A stretch of 64,000 bases of DNA. Origin: Halapricum desulfuricans. Its GTDB lineage: Archaea > Halobacteriota > Halobacteria > Halobacteriales > Haloarculaceae. Each line of letters opens with the position of its first letter. Within the stretch, counting starts at the first letter, position 1. The DNA lies in NCBI RefSeq assembly GCF_017094465.1, contig NZ_CP064791.1:744001-808000 (forward strand). The letters are read 5' to 3'. The translations under genes and the position numbers were made by a program. Of the stretch, positions 27,770 through 35,383 are shown one piece after another. The notes under the pieces were generated by a model. The model made no database searches, was not told the origin of the DNA, and worked only from the letters and a program-made list of their open reading frames with translations.

Positions 27770-27939
27770 ACACCCGCTTCGGTCGAGCGACGCCTAAACC
27801 TCTCGAAACGGAACGACCGAGACAACCTACTGTCGGAGCAGGCCGAGGCGGTTCACTAGTCGCTGCGGGATCGCGCCGCAGGGAGACACGGGCGACTGTG
27901 GACGTAAAACCTATTGTGGCAGGCGCCGCTGGATGGTAT

Positions 27940-28299
27940 ATGGGACTGATGAGCAAAATCCTGGGGGAGTCCGGATCGTCCAGGCGAACCGACGACTACG
28001 TCGAACTCAGCGCCGATGACTTCGAAACTGACACGGCCGACGCTGACACCACAGTGCGGATCGCACGCATCAGCGATCAGCAGGACGTGATCGATATCAA
28101 AGACGCCGTCTACGACGGTGACATCGTCATCGCGGACATCACGCGACACACGACCCAGGACCAGACGATGGAACACATCACGGACGAACTCAAGCAGGTC
28201 GCCGGCGAGGTCGGCGGCGACATCGTCCAGAAAGACGACGACCAGTTGATCATCACGCCCTCGGGCGTGGCGATCAGCCGCGAGCGACTCGGGCGGTAG
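27940..28299 (+). CDS. sepF: Cell division protein SepF
   Basis: SepF anchors FtsZ to the membrane in archaea. The 119-residue protein starts with an amphipathic membrane-binding helix (MGLMSKILGES), followed by an acidic linker, then the SepF domain (VRIARISDQQDVIDIKDAVY ... VIADITRHTTQDQTMEHI). It ends with the conserved ITPSGVAISRERLG. Start ATG at 27940 is chosen; 27949 is a possible alternative. An ftsZ gene is present about 32 kb away in the same window (59906-61057), with the mobile element lying between them. Confidence 0.92.
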   Translation: MGLMSKILGESGSSRRTDDYVELSADDFETDTADADTTVRIARISDQQDVIDIKDAVYDGDIVIADITRHTTQDQTMEHITDELKQVAGEVGGDIVQKDDDQLIITPSGVAISRERLGR

Positions 28300-28469
28300 T
28301 CCGTCTGCTGATCGTTGTTCGGATAGTGATTCCCAATTCGGGATAGCGGGCGAATATGGCGCCACTCGCATATTCGTCACTTTCTCCCGACTGTTCATCC
28401 CGCAGTTTCGGTGACCCACCAGACCGGAGACAACATAGCGAGAGGCTGGGTTTCTCGCGATCCCGATAT

Positions 28470-29276
28470 TCAGATCGGGGAGTTCAGCGTACCGAAATAC
28501 ACCTGCCACGCGAGGGCGGATTTCGCCACGAGACTCAGCAGAATGTACATCTTTTCGCCGAAGAGGTAGTCTCTCCACCGCGAAATTTCCAGATACTGCA
28601 GCGCCATATTCAGCGCAAAGAGGTTGAAGAAGACGAAGATCGAGACGTAGATGTAGATGACGAACTCGGGGAACTCACCGCCGCTGGCCGTCACTGTCCC
28701 GATAAAGGTGATCGCGATGACGATCCAGGGCACGATCCCGGCGATGACGCCGACCCAGTACGGCATCCAGTCAGTTTCGGTGGTCGACTCGTTGCGCTGT
28801 TCCATCAGGAGTCCGCTGAGGTTCATTACGGCGACGAGTCCGAACAACGCGACGAGCGTTCCGAGATCCCAGACACCGGCCAGCATACCGATGACGACGA
28901 TCATCAGCGAGGCGCTCACAGCGTACTCATACCAGCGGTAGGGATTCATCCCCCGGTCGAGATACTCGACGTACCGGTCGTACAACACGGTCGCGATGGC
29001 GGTATGCGCGAACGCGGAAATGAACAGGAAGCCGGCCACGAGCAGCGGGAGGTTCGCGTCGATAAACGAGACTGTGGTCGGAAAGATGGTCTCGGTTTCG
29101 GCGTTGAAACCGTATCTCGTCCGTGTGATCGGCCACAGCACCTTGTCGGCCAGGATCACCATCGCCAACCCTTGCAGAAAGTGGAGGATAGCCATAACAC
29201 CGTTCCACAGACGGAGCCGAGTGTCTCGTGCAGACGTCCGATTGTCTCCGAGCGCGGTCGTACCTGGCGCAGACAT
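28470..29276 (-). CDS. Heliorhodopsin
   Basis: A 268-residue seven-helix retinal protein of the heliorhodopsin family. The retinal Schiff-base lysine is K252 in SLVAKSALAWQ. The counterion candidate is E117 in RWYEYAVSASLM, and conserved histidines are H32 (AILHFLQG) and H91 (AFAHTAIA). N-terminus-inside topology is typical of the family. Heliorhodopsins do not pump ions; they are thought to be light sensors or regulators of partner membrane proteins. No retinal-synthesis or obvious partner gene is adjacent. It borders the IS605-relic region. Confidence 0.95.
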   Translation of the reverse strand: MSAPGTTALGDNRTSARDTRLRLWNGVMAILHFLQGLAMVILADKVLWPITRTRYGFNAETETIFPTTVSFIDANLPLLVAGFLFISAFAHTAIATVLYDRYVEYLDRGMNPYRWYEYAVSASLMIVVIGMLAGVWDLGTLVALFGLVAVMNLSGLLMEQRNESTTETDWMPYWVGVIAGIVPWIVIAITFIGTVTASGGEFPEFVIYIYVSIFVFFNLFALNMALQYLEISRWRDYLFGEKMYILLSLVAKSALAWQVYFGTLNSPI

Positions 29277-29359
29277 AAATCAACTAAAACAGCGCGTGGC
29301 AATATCTCTGTTGGTGGTTGTGGCTGTCGTTGATTGCTATCTTGATTCAGCGAGAGAAT

Positions 29360-29473
29360 CCCGCCGTCGACGGCGCTTCGCGCCGTCTGCTCGTGGCGTC
29401 TTCGACGCCACGCTGTCGTCGGCCTGTGGCCGACTGCCTAAGGAATCTTCGATTCCTCTCTGTTCACGGCGGG
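29360..29473 (+). other. Compound hairpin A (outer stem with four inner hairpins)
   Basis: An 8-bp outer stem (cccgccgt at 29360-29367, acggcggg at 29466-29473) encloses four perfect hairpins: 29369-29387 (7 bp), 29392-29412 (9 bp, ttc loop), 29418-29434 (7 bp) and 29441-29457 (7 bp, ttc loop). The fold resembles a multibranched RNA or a transposon end. Confidence 0.8.
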
Positions 29474-29777
29474 CGTGAATCGCGTCCACTTCAGGACTCA
29501 TTTACCACGCTTTCTTCACCCTGAGATTTATATTTCTTGCATACATAGTATAACATACACCGAGGCGGTCTGACCGCCCAAGTAAACGGATAATATCGGA
29601 TTCAGGGAATCTACATTCGAAGGAATCCCCCTTCGGGTCGCTGGATTCCCAAAGTGCGGTAACTCCGAATCCTTTTAGGATAGGAGTAACGGCGGTCTGG
29701 CCCCGCCAGGAGACCGGTCATACCGACCAGTCTGCAAACCAGTAAATCTCCCAACGCTTGCGGTGCGGTTCGGGAAG

Positions 29778-29844
29778 CCTCGCCGTCGTCGGGCGTAGCC
29801 CGACTGCCTGAGGGATCTTCTATCCCTCTCCGTTCACGGCGAGG
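29778..29844 (+). other. Compound hairpin B (shorter relative of A)
   Basis: A 9-bp outer stem (cctcgccgt at 29778-29786, acggcgagg at 29836-29844) encloses hairpins at 29788-29804 (7 bp) and 29811-29827 (6 bp). It matches the outer stem and last two hairpins of structure A, with paired base changes that keep the stems intact. Confidence 0.8.
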
Positions 29845-29861
29845 AGGAGGTCACCAACGTC

Positions 29862-30254
29862 TCAGTACGTCTCGACGTTGACTCCGAGCGCTGCGAAGTC
29901 CCCGACGTTGTCGGTGAGGACAGGTTCGTCGTAGATGTCAGAGACTGCCGCGACCATTGGGTCGACTTTGTCGATGCCGCTTTCACCGTCAGCTTGCTGG
30001 TCGGCCCGCGCGAGTAGCTGTCCGGCGCGATGGGCTATCGTCTCGTTCTGTTCGACGACCGGATACATCCGGAGCGCGTTCCTGACGTTCCGCCGTTCGT
30101 CTTCGTCGCCGAACTCGACACCGTACGAGAGTTCCATAACGACCGGTGAAGGAACCCGCCGAACGGTCTTCGTCTCGGAGAGTTCGATGCCTTTCTCGAA
30201 CGCCCCCTCGCGACCGTCGAAGAGATCGATCAGGAACGACGTATCGAGGATCAC
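29862..30254 (-). CDS. PIN-domain ribonuclease toxin, VapC type
   Basis: A 130-residue PIN nuclease. It starts MILDTSFLIDLF with the first catalytic Asp at D4. Further acidic residues follow at VMELSYG, in KVDPMVAAVSD and in LTDNVGDF, giving the usual four-acid metal site. VapC toxins cleave tRNA or rRNA when freed from their antitoxin. The start overlaps the stop of the antitoxin gene by four bases (ATGA). Confidence 0.9.
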   Translation of the reverse strand: MILDTSFLIDLFDGREGAFEKGIELSETKTVRRVPSPVVMELSYGVEFGDEDERRNVRNALRMYPVVEQNETIAHRAGQLLARADQQADGESGIDKVDPMVAAVSDIYDEPVLTDNVGDFAALGVNVETY

Positions 30255-30481
30255 TCGAACCGCTCCCGGAGTTTGTGTTTCTCTTCGGCATCCGTCTCGT
30301 GCTTGTTTTCGAGACGATCTCGCATAGTCATTGCCGTTTCTGACGAGAGTATCCCGGCGACGTCTTCGGGCTGAGGCCCCCCAATGAGCCGGCGGAGCGT
30401 CTCTTCCATTGTCTCGTTTTCGCGCTTGTGAGCCTTCACGAACTCGTGGAATTCCTCGGAGATACGAACTGATTTACTCAT
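30251..30481 (-). CDS. VapB-type antitoxin
   Basis: A 76-residue protein starting MSKSVRISEEFHEFVKAHKR, an AbrB/RHH-like antitoxin N-terminus, followed by a helical, acidic C-terminal tail that would wrap the toxin. The ATG at 30481 is used; the longer open frame to 30619 starts in non-coding sequence. It is directly upstream of, and overlaps, the PIN toxin gene, and the pair is probably autoregulated. Confidence 0.85.
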   Translation of the reverse strand: MSKSVRISEEFHEFVKAHKRENETMEETLRRLIGGPQPEDVAGILSSETAMTMRDRLENKHETDAEEKHKLRERFE

Positions 30482-30660
30482 ATACCGTATACTCGGATAT
30501 ACGCATTGATCAATCTTCGGCTGCTGTTCGGACTGTCGTTCGAGAGAGCAAGCTCTTCCCTGATGACGAGACGCGAAGCGTCTCGAACCACTTGACCCCG
30601 AGTACTTCACCGTGGCCACAGATAGATGCCCTTAGCGATGCTGTCCACAGTGAAAATGGC

Positions 30661-30675
30661 GGCCTCGGCACTCAT
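30661..30675 (+). repeat. Left copy of the 15-bp border repeat (candidate attL core)
   Basis: The sequence ggcctcggcactcat is identical to 54325-54339. Flanking bases also match partly (aatggc before, gg after). It lies between the VapBC pair and the DUF262 gene. Confidence 0.6.
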
Positions 30676-30768
30676 TGGATAGCAGTCTACCGGTAGAGAA
30701 TCGCACGACGTGAGCCGGATACTGCTGGAAAAATTAGTGGTGAATGCGGGAGAGTCTGGCCGCGGGAG

Positions 30769-32514
30769 TTACAGCGACCAGATGTCGGCGGCCAGTTCGG
30801 CGAGGTCGTCCGTGCGGTCCTCGATCTGGTTGGTCTTCCAGTCGATGTGCTGACCCCGGAGTTCGCGGGTCATCTCGTACTGGGTGCTCTTGTACTCCTC
30901 CGTCGTCCGCTTGGTCTCCCACGGATCGTTCTGGACTGCGGCGTTCGGGAGTTTCTCGAGCAGCGTCACGTTGCCGAGCATCTCCGCGTAGACGCACTCG
31001 AACTCGTCTTGGTCGACGTTGAGGTAGGGCTCCCAGCCTGACTGGTACCGACCGACGGTGAACGCCTTCCGAGGCGCGATGTGCTCGACGCTACCGGTGT
31101 GACGACTACCGCCCCATGTCCCCGTCGAACCTGACCGGTAGTGCTCGTGCTCGAGCACGTTCAGGAAGTACCGCGTCTCCTTCCCGGCGTTCCAGTTCTT
31201 GTTACTGCTGAGCTTGTCGATGAACTCGACGTCCGTGGGCTCGATCTCTTGGAGCTGGGAGTGGATGTAGTCGACGCTGTTCGGCTCGTCCCAGGCGTTG
31301 ACCGCCAGGTCGATGTAGACCTGGAACGCCTGTGGCGTCTTGGCCTCGGACTTGTGCCGGCGGAATGCCAGCTTCTCCACGTCGACCGCGAGGCGTTCGA
31401 GTTCGCGGTCAGAGAGTCCCTCGAGGACGGCTCGGGTGAGGAGCACCGCCGTCGGACGCGCTCCAATCTTGTCGAAGATGCGGTCGAGGTGGGTGTTGAT
31501 CTCGGCGCTGGCACTCCCGACCTCCGCCTTCACGACGTCGCTGTACGTCTGGACGTACTCGCGGAGTTCGACGACCCACTCGTACAGCGAGAGGCCGTGC
31601 GGGGAGAGCCCTCCGTTGATCAGCTTGTCGATGGTGGGGACGATGTCGCTCTCGCCTATCTTCGTCCCGGTACCCCACGCCGGCGCGGCGATGAGCACGT
31701 AACGGACCGCTCTCGCCGGCCGGAGGTCCTCGAGCACATCCTGGAGCTTCAGCCACTCCTGGAAGACCGCCTGGGGGTCCTCGTCGGGGTCGCTTGCCGC
31801 TTTCCTCAGTACCCGTGCCTTGGCGGTGTCTACCGGGCTCAGGTCCGCTCCTCGGGACTGGTCCGAGAACACCTGGTACGGGGAGTAGGCGTCGCTGAAC
31901 TGGACGGTGTCCATGATCAGACCACGCATGAGGTTGTCGACCAGGTCCTCGAGGTCGGACTTGTCCTCCACGCGGGCTTCCATCTCCTCTCGGATGACCG
32001 TGCTGGCGTGCGCTAGAATCTCGTGTGCGACTGTCTGCGTTGGGTCGTCGAGGAGGTTCGCGAACGCCGAGTCGTCGGGCACCGTGAGGTGCATCTTCCG
32101 CGAGAGACCGTCGCGGGTGCGCGTCTCCAGGTACGTCGACTCGAGGTGGGTGGCCGCGCTGTCGTCACCGAACTGGTTTCGGTACAGATCGACCGCGTGC
32201 GCGAGCACGATCTGGGCGGTACCCATCCGTTGCTGCCCGTCCAGAACACTCAGACGGGTCGCACCGGACCCGAAGGGGTTGTCATTAATCGTCGTCAGCT
32301 TGAGCGTCCCGAGGTAGACGCCCTCGGGCCGTGCTGACGCTTCGTCGATCTTGTCGAAGAACTCACGGATCTGCTTCTCCTCCCACGTGTACAGCCGCTG
32401 GAGCTCGACGTCCTCCTCGAGTTCCATCGTATAGATGACGTTCCGAGAGAACATCTCGTGGAAGGAATCGACTCCCGGCGCGATTCCGTGGTTGCTCCCG
32501 CTATCGATTGCCAT
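30769..32514 (-). CDS. GmrSD-like DUF262/DUF1524 type IV restriction nuclease
   Basis: A 581-residue protein. The DUF262 (ParB/sulfiredoxin-like) N-domain has LQRLYTWEE at about 39-47 and the hallmark DGQQR at 92-96, which in GmrS uses NTP. The C-terminal DUF1524 part has an HNH-like site in VEHIAPRKAF, followed by LGNVTLLEKLPNAAVQNDPW. Fused GmrSD proteins cut DNA carrying modified cytosines. The ATG at 32514 precedes the conserved domain; the upstream open frame to 32640 is low-complexity. It is the leftmost gene of the element. Confidence 0.85.
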   Translation of the reverse strand: MAIDSGSNHGIAPGVDSFHEMFSRNVIYTMELEEDVELQRLYTWEEKQIREFFDKIDEASARPEGVYLGTLKLTTINDNPFGSGATRLSVLDGQQRMGTAQIVLAHAVDLYRNQFGDDSAATHLESTYLETRTRDGLSRKMHLTVPDDSAFANLLDDPTQTVAHEILAHASTVIREEMEARVEDKSDLEDLVDNLMRGLIMDTVQFSDAYSPYQVFSDQSRGADLSPVDTAKARVLRKAASDPDEDPQAVFQEWLKLQDVLEDLRPARAVRYVLIAAPAWGTGTKIGESDIVPTIDKLINGGLSPHGLSLYEWVVELREYVQTYSDVVKAEVGSASAEINTHLDRIFDKIGARPTAVLLTRAVLEGLSDRELERLAVDVEKLAFRRHKSEAKTPQAFQVYIDLAVNAWDEPNSVDYIHSQLQEIEPTDVEFIDKLSSNKNWNAGKETRYFLNVLEHEHYRSGSTGTWGGSRHTGSVEHIAPRKAFTVGRYQSGWEPYLNVDQDEFECVYAEMLGNVTLLEKLPNAAVQNDPWETKRTTEEYKSTQYEMTRELRGQHIDWKTNQIEDRTDDLAELAADIWSL

Positions 32515-32734
32515 GACAATCACCTCGGGAGCGCGCGATGTGGTTGGCTGTCTGTGCCGGACTGCCCCTGCGGGAGGGGCGCCGGCGAACGGGTGCCGAC
32601 GAGTGGACCCGTTCCGTTTCCGTCTCGTATGGATGTTCACCGCTGCCGGTCAGCTGGCGAACATCGCTTCGCATTTCTTCCATGCGTTGGGTGTTCGAAC
32701 GTTGGCGGTACACCCAGGACAGAAACGCTGAAGA

Positions 32735-32887
32735 GCTTGGGCACTGTATTCGCGCCCAAGCCCCAGGTCGGCTGTCGCTGGGGTGACCCTCCGGACCAGA
32801 CCAGTGTAACCGGACGTGGTCCGAAGGGAGCGATCCTGGAGGGACGTGCCAGCGTCCCTCCCCGTCTCCGATTCTCGGTGAGCCGAG
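32735..32887 (+). ncRNA. Candidate structured RNA: five consecutive hairpins
   Basis: Perfect stems lie end to end: gcttgggc/gcccaagc (32735-32761, 8 bp), cccag/ctggg (32762-32782, 5 bp), cggacca/tggtccg (32792-32823, 7 bp), ggagggacg/cgtccctcc (32838-32861, 9 bp) and ctcgg/ccgag (32874-32887, 5 bp). It does not fit tRNA, SRP RNA or RNase P RNA motifs. Orientation is a guess. Transcription is not shown by the sequence alone. Confidence 0.4.
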
Positions 32888-32947
32888 GGCATCGTCGACG
32901 TATACGCCCGTTGGTCTGTCGGCGGTAAAAGTCTTACTGTCTATACT

Positions 32948-32964
32948 GGTGAGAATTTCTCACC
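32948..32964. promoter_or_regulatory. Operator-like inverted repeat
   Basis: The sequence ggtgagaatttctcacc has perfect 8-bp arms around one base. It lies 166 bases before the GHKL gene and 434 bases upstream of the divergent DUF262 gene. A related half site (ttctcact) occurs near 33052. A dimeric repressor site is the simplest reading. Confidence 0.45.
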
Positions 32965-33130
32965 ATGAGAAATTAGCGTGTATTTCCGGACATGTCGCTT
33001 CGGACCCTCGCCCTGGATAGATGCAACGCGGTTGCGCCGGGGTAACGTAATTCTCACTGTGGGAATATCGAACCAATATAAGTGTTCAACCCTCAAAAAG
33101 ATTATCACCGTAGAGTTCGGAGTAGTCGGT

Positions 33131-35248
33131 ATGACACCCGACAGCGGGGACTCTTCCGAGATCTCTACTATTGACGTCGCTCCGTCGGGCCGAATCGTCG
33201 AAACCCTTGCCCGCCGAGAGGCCATCCCCAGCGTCAAGGAGCAGGTCGATAATGCCATCGACGCCGCGCGCAGGCACAATTACCTCATCGAGCAACAGTC
33301 CGAGAGCGTCGGAGAGAAGATTACAGACGCACGGATTGAAATCGAGTTTCCCACCACTGACGACGAGGAACAAGATGACGCCGGCGAGGAACAGGCCGAA
33401 GTCGAGGAGGAAAGTGGTGACTCACAAGACCGTGATAATCAACCCGAAGAAGAGCCCTACATAGAAATTTGGGATAACTGTGGGGGCCTTTCCGAAGACC
33501 GGCACGCGATTGTTCTGCGGCCCGGAACGTCTGCGAGCGAGGAGGCTGAAGATCTCCCGCAACTTCCTGACGCGATTGGATGGGCGGGTGTCGGTGCCAT
33601 CAGAGGTGCGATGTCACTCGGACATACCGTCACCTTTGCAAGCCGCCGCGAAGGCGAGGAGATGGGCCACAAGGCGACGGTAACGCTCGACAACTACACG
33701 AGCGACGAGACGGAAATCCCACTAGAACCTTATGAGATGGAGGAGGGAACCTCGTTCATCCGCATCGAGGATCTCACCATCGCTCTCGAGGAGGACTTCG
33801 GTGAAGACGGAGCCGAACTCATCGAGGAACTCGCGTCGACGTACTCGCTTTTCCTCGGTGGGGAATTCCCCGGTGTTCGAGAAGAGGACGGCCTCGAGCC
33901 CGACATCGATCTCGATCTGTACGTCAATGATACTCTGGTGAACGACCGGGTCCAGGCCAAAGACTACGACTGGGCCTTCGTCCCGATGGATGATCTCCAC
34001 CCGCGCACAATCCGGGGATACGAGGTTAACCCCGAGAAGTTCGACGGCATCTCTGAGAGGCTTCGGGTCGATTTCACTGTTGGTCTTCTACGAACCAAAG
34101 ACAGCAGCAAGATGGGGTTGACCCTCTACGCGAACCGACGAAAAATTCTCGACGCAGAAACTGAGAAAGGACTGAACCGACAGTTCAATTTCAACTCATT
34201 TAATCCTGTTACCCAGGGCCGATTATGTATTCTTGTGTCGATCAGAAGCGTCGAAGAACCATCCGATATCCCGACCACTGACGAGAAAGATACTCTAAAC
34301 TTCGACTATACCACGACCAAGGAAATCCTGAAAGCGGTTGGCCGGCTGGGAGTGGAGTACCAGCGCCATTCGATGAGTAAGAAACTCCCTGTACCAATCA
34401 CCAAAGCGTATCCTCGTGGTCACCCGCAGGCGAGTAACGGCGGCGAGATTGAGGACCACAATTACTCAAGTGATCCAAATGATCTGGAGGACGTTGGTCG
34501 AAAGAATATCACCGACAAGCCAGGCCAACCTGCTGAATCTGGACGATACAACGATTTCGTGGAGTACCCGCGCGTTCGAGATATCATCAATACGCACGCG
34601 GAGCTGGGAATTTGGTGCCCAACAGTCCTATCTCCTGAATATCGCCCTGCCTATGTAGGGATCACTGAGGAAATCGCCGAGGAGTATGATATCGAGCCGA
34701 CAAAGGGCTATTACGAAGGTCAGTTCGACGAACTCCATGACGATCCCTACTGGCTCGAGGACCCCATCGAAGTTACCGATGGCCCGGGTGAGGAGTATGA
34801 TACGGAAACTAAAATGGAGTATCTCACCGAACTCGCGCGGTTGCACGCCCGCGAAAATGTCTACTATACTGGCCTGCCAAAGTTTGAGGACCCATTCTAT
34901 AAAGAACAACTCGTGACTGCAGGTGCGTCGCTCGATGAACTTGAAGCAATCGACAAGTTGCCAGAAGAACTTCAACCCGAATCGCCGAAAAAGCCTGAAG
35001 AGCCTGACGAAGAAGACGAGGAGACAGAGAGTGAGGATAGGAGAGGGGTCATTTCAGAAACTACAATCGATTATATCCTCACTACAGAACAGAGATCCAG
35101 AATCGAAGACCAACATCTTCCTTCAGACTACGAGTCTCTCGAAGAGGCTGATGAAGAAGCAATCGCCCAAATCCTCAGATCCGTACTCGAAGAGACTGAG
35201 GAAGCAGAAGAAAAGCTACAAAGTATACAAAATATGATACAAACATAG
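33131..35248 (+). CDS. GHKL (MORC/MutL-like) ATPase, putative defence protein
   Basis: A 705-residue protein with a GHKL ATP-binding domain: N-box VKEQVDNAIDAA (35-46), G1 box EIWDNCGGLS (112-121) and G2 region IGWAGVGAIRGAMSLG (149-164). A very acidic insertion (about residues 76-108) sits between the first two. The middle resembles the S5-like transducer domain of MORC/MutL/Hsp90 proteins. The C-terminus is acidic and helical. ATG 33131 is chosen, as earlier in-frame codons cross the promoter region. GHKL ATPases recur in restriction-like systems as DNA clamps. The nearest partner is the convergent PD-(D/E)XK gene. Confidence 0.75.
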   Translation: MTPDSGDSSEISTIDVAPSGRIVETLARREAIPSVKEQVDNAIDAARRHNYLIEQQSESVGEKITDARIEIEFPTTDDEEQDDAGEEQAEVEEESGDSQDRDNQPEEEPYIEIWDNCGGLSEDRHAIVLRPGTSASEEAEDLPQLPDAIGWAGVGAIRGAMSLGHTVTFASRREGEEMGHKATVTLDNYTSDETEIPLEPYEMEEGTSFIRIEDLTIALEEDFGEDGAELIEELASTYSLFLGGEFPGVREEDGLEPDIDLDLYVNDTLVNDRVQAKDYDWAFVPMDDLHPRTIRGYEVNPEKFDGISERLRVDFTVGLLRTKDSSKMGLTLYANRRKILDAETEKGLNRQFNFNSFNPVTQGRLCILVSIRSVEEPSDIPTTDEKDTLNFDYTTTKEILKAVGRLGVEYQRHSMSKKLPVPITKAYPRGHPQASNGGEIEDHNYSSDPNDLEDVGRKNITDKPGQPAESGRYNDFVEYPRVRDIINTHAELGIWCPTVLSPEYRPAYVGITEEIAEEYDIEPTKGYYEGQFDELHDDPYWLEDPIEVTDGPGEEYDTETKMEYLTELARLHARENVYYTGLPKFEDPFYKEQLVTAGASLDELEAIDKLPEELQPESPKKPEEPDEEDEETESEDRRGVISETTIDYILTTEQRSRIEDQHLPSDYESLEEADEEAIAQILRSVLEETEEAEEKLQSIQNMIQT

Positions 35249-35250
35249 CT

Positions 35251-35276
35251 CACCATCTGCTAAATTTTGCGTAGGG
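35251..35276 (+). repeat. 3'-flank motif, copy 1 (after the GHKL gene)
   Basis: The block caccatctgctaaattttgc, followed by gtaggg, starts three bases after the GHKL stop. Of its first 22 bases, 20 match the block that follows the McrC-like gene at 44129. It may be a terminator or a recombination boundary. Confidence 0.6.
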
Positions 35277-35383
35277 TCGAGATCTATTGTGTAGTTTATT
35301 CGACGAAGTCCTCGGTACGATTCTTGATGTGGTCGGGTTTCCAGTCTGTGTCCTACCTGCGGAGCAGACGGTCCGACGAACAG

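Larger units (their letters stand above)
29284..29860 (+). mobile_element. IS200/IS605-type relic without transposase genes
   Basis: A 585-base gap with no convincing gene. It contains two related compound-hairpin structures (29360-29473 and 29778-29844) that end in ttcacggcg(g/a)gg, like right ends of haloarchaeal IS1341/IS605 elements. Between them are AT-rich sequence and two similar ggcggtctg-type hairpins (29564-29578 and about 29694-29711). The arrangement resembles palindrome-associated transposable elements (PATEs), which are non-autonomous relics mobilised by IS605 enzymes. An alternative is a transcribed omega-RNA-like remnant. Confidence 0.6.
32515..33130. promoter_or_regulatory. 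616-base divergent gap with hairpin array and operator-like palindrome
   Basis: No convincing protein gene is seen; a minus-strand frame with one CPGC motif (32650-32892) is weak. The stretch contains at least six perfect short hairpins between 32564 and 32887 and a perfect inverted repeat, ggtgagaatttctcacc (32948-32964). A TATA-like aatataag lies near 33075, about 55 bases before the start of the GHKL gene. It probably holds both divergent promoters and possibly a structured RNA. Confidence 0.55.

Noticed and set aside
30482-30768. tRNA gene as the integration target at the left border
   Set aside because: No cloverleaf, no GTTCGA-like T-loop and no anticodon arm could be drawn here or at the right border.
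32650-32892. Minus-strand 80-codon frame with a CPGC motif
   Set aside because: Only one Cys pair, Arg/Ser-rich composition, and it covers the hairpin array. A real gene is not excluded, but support is weak.
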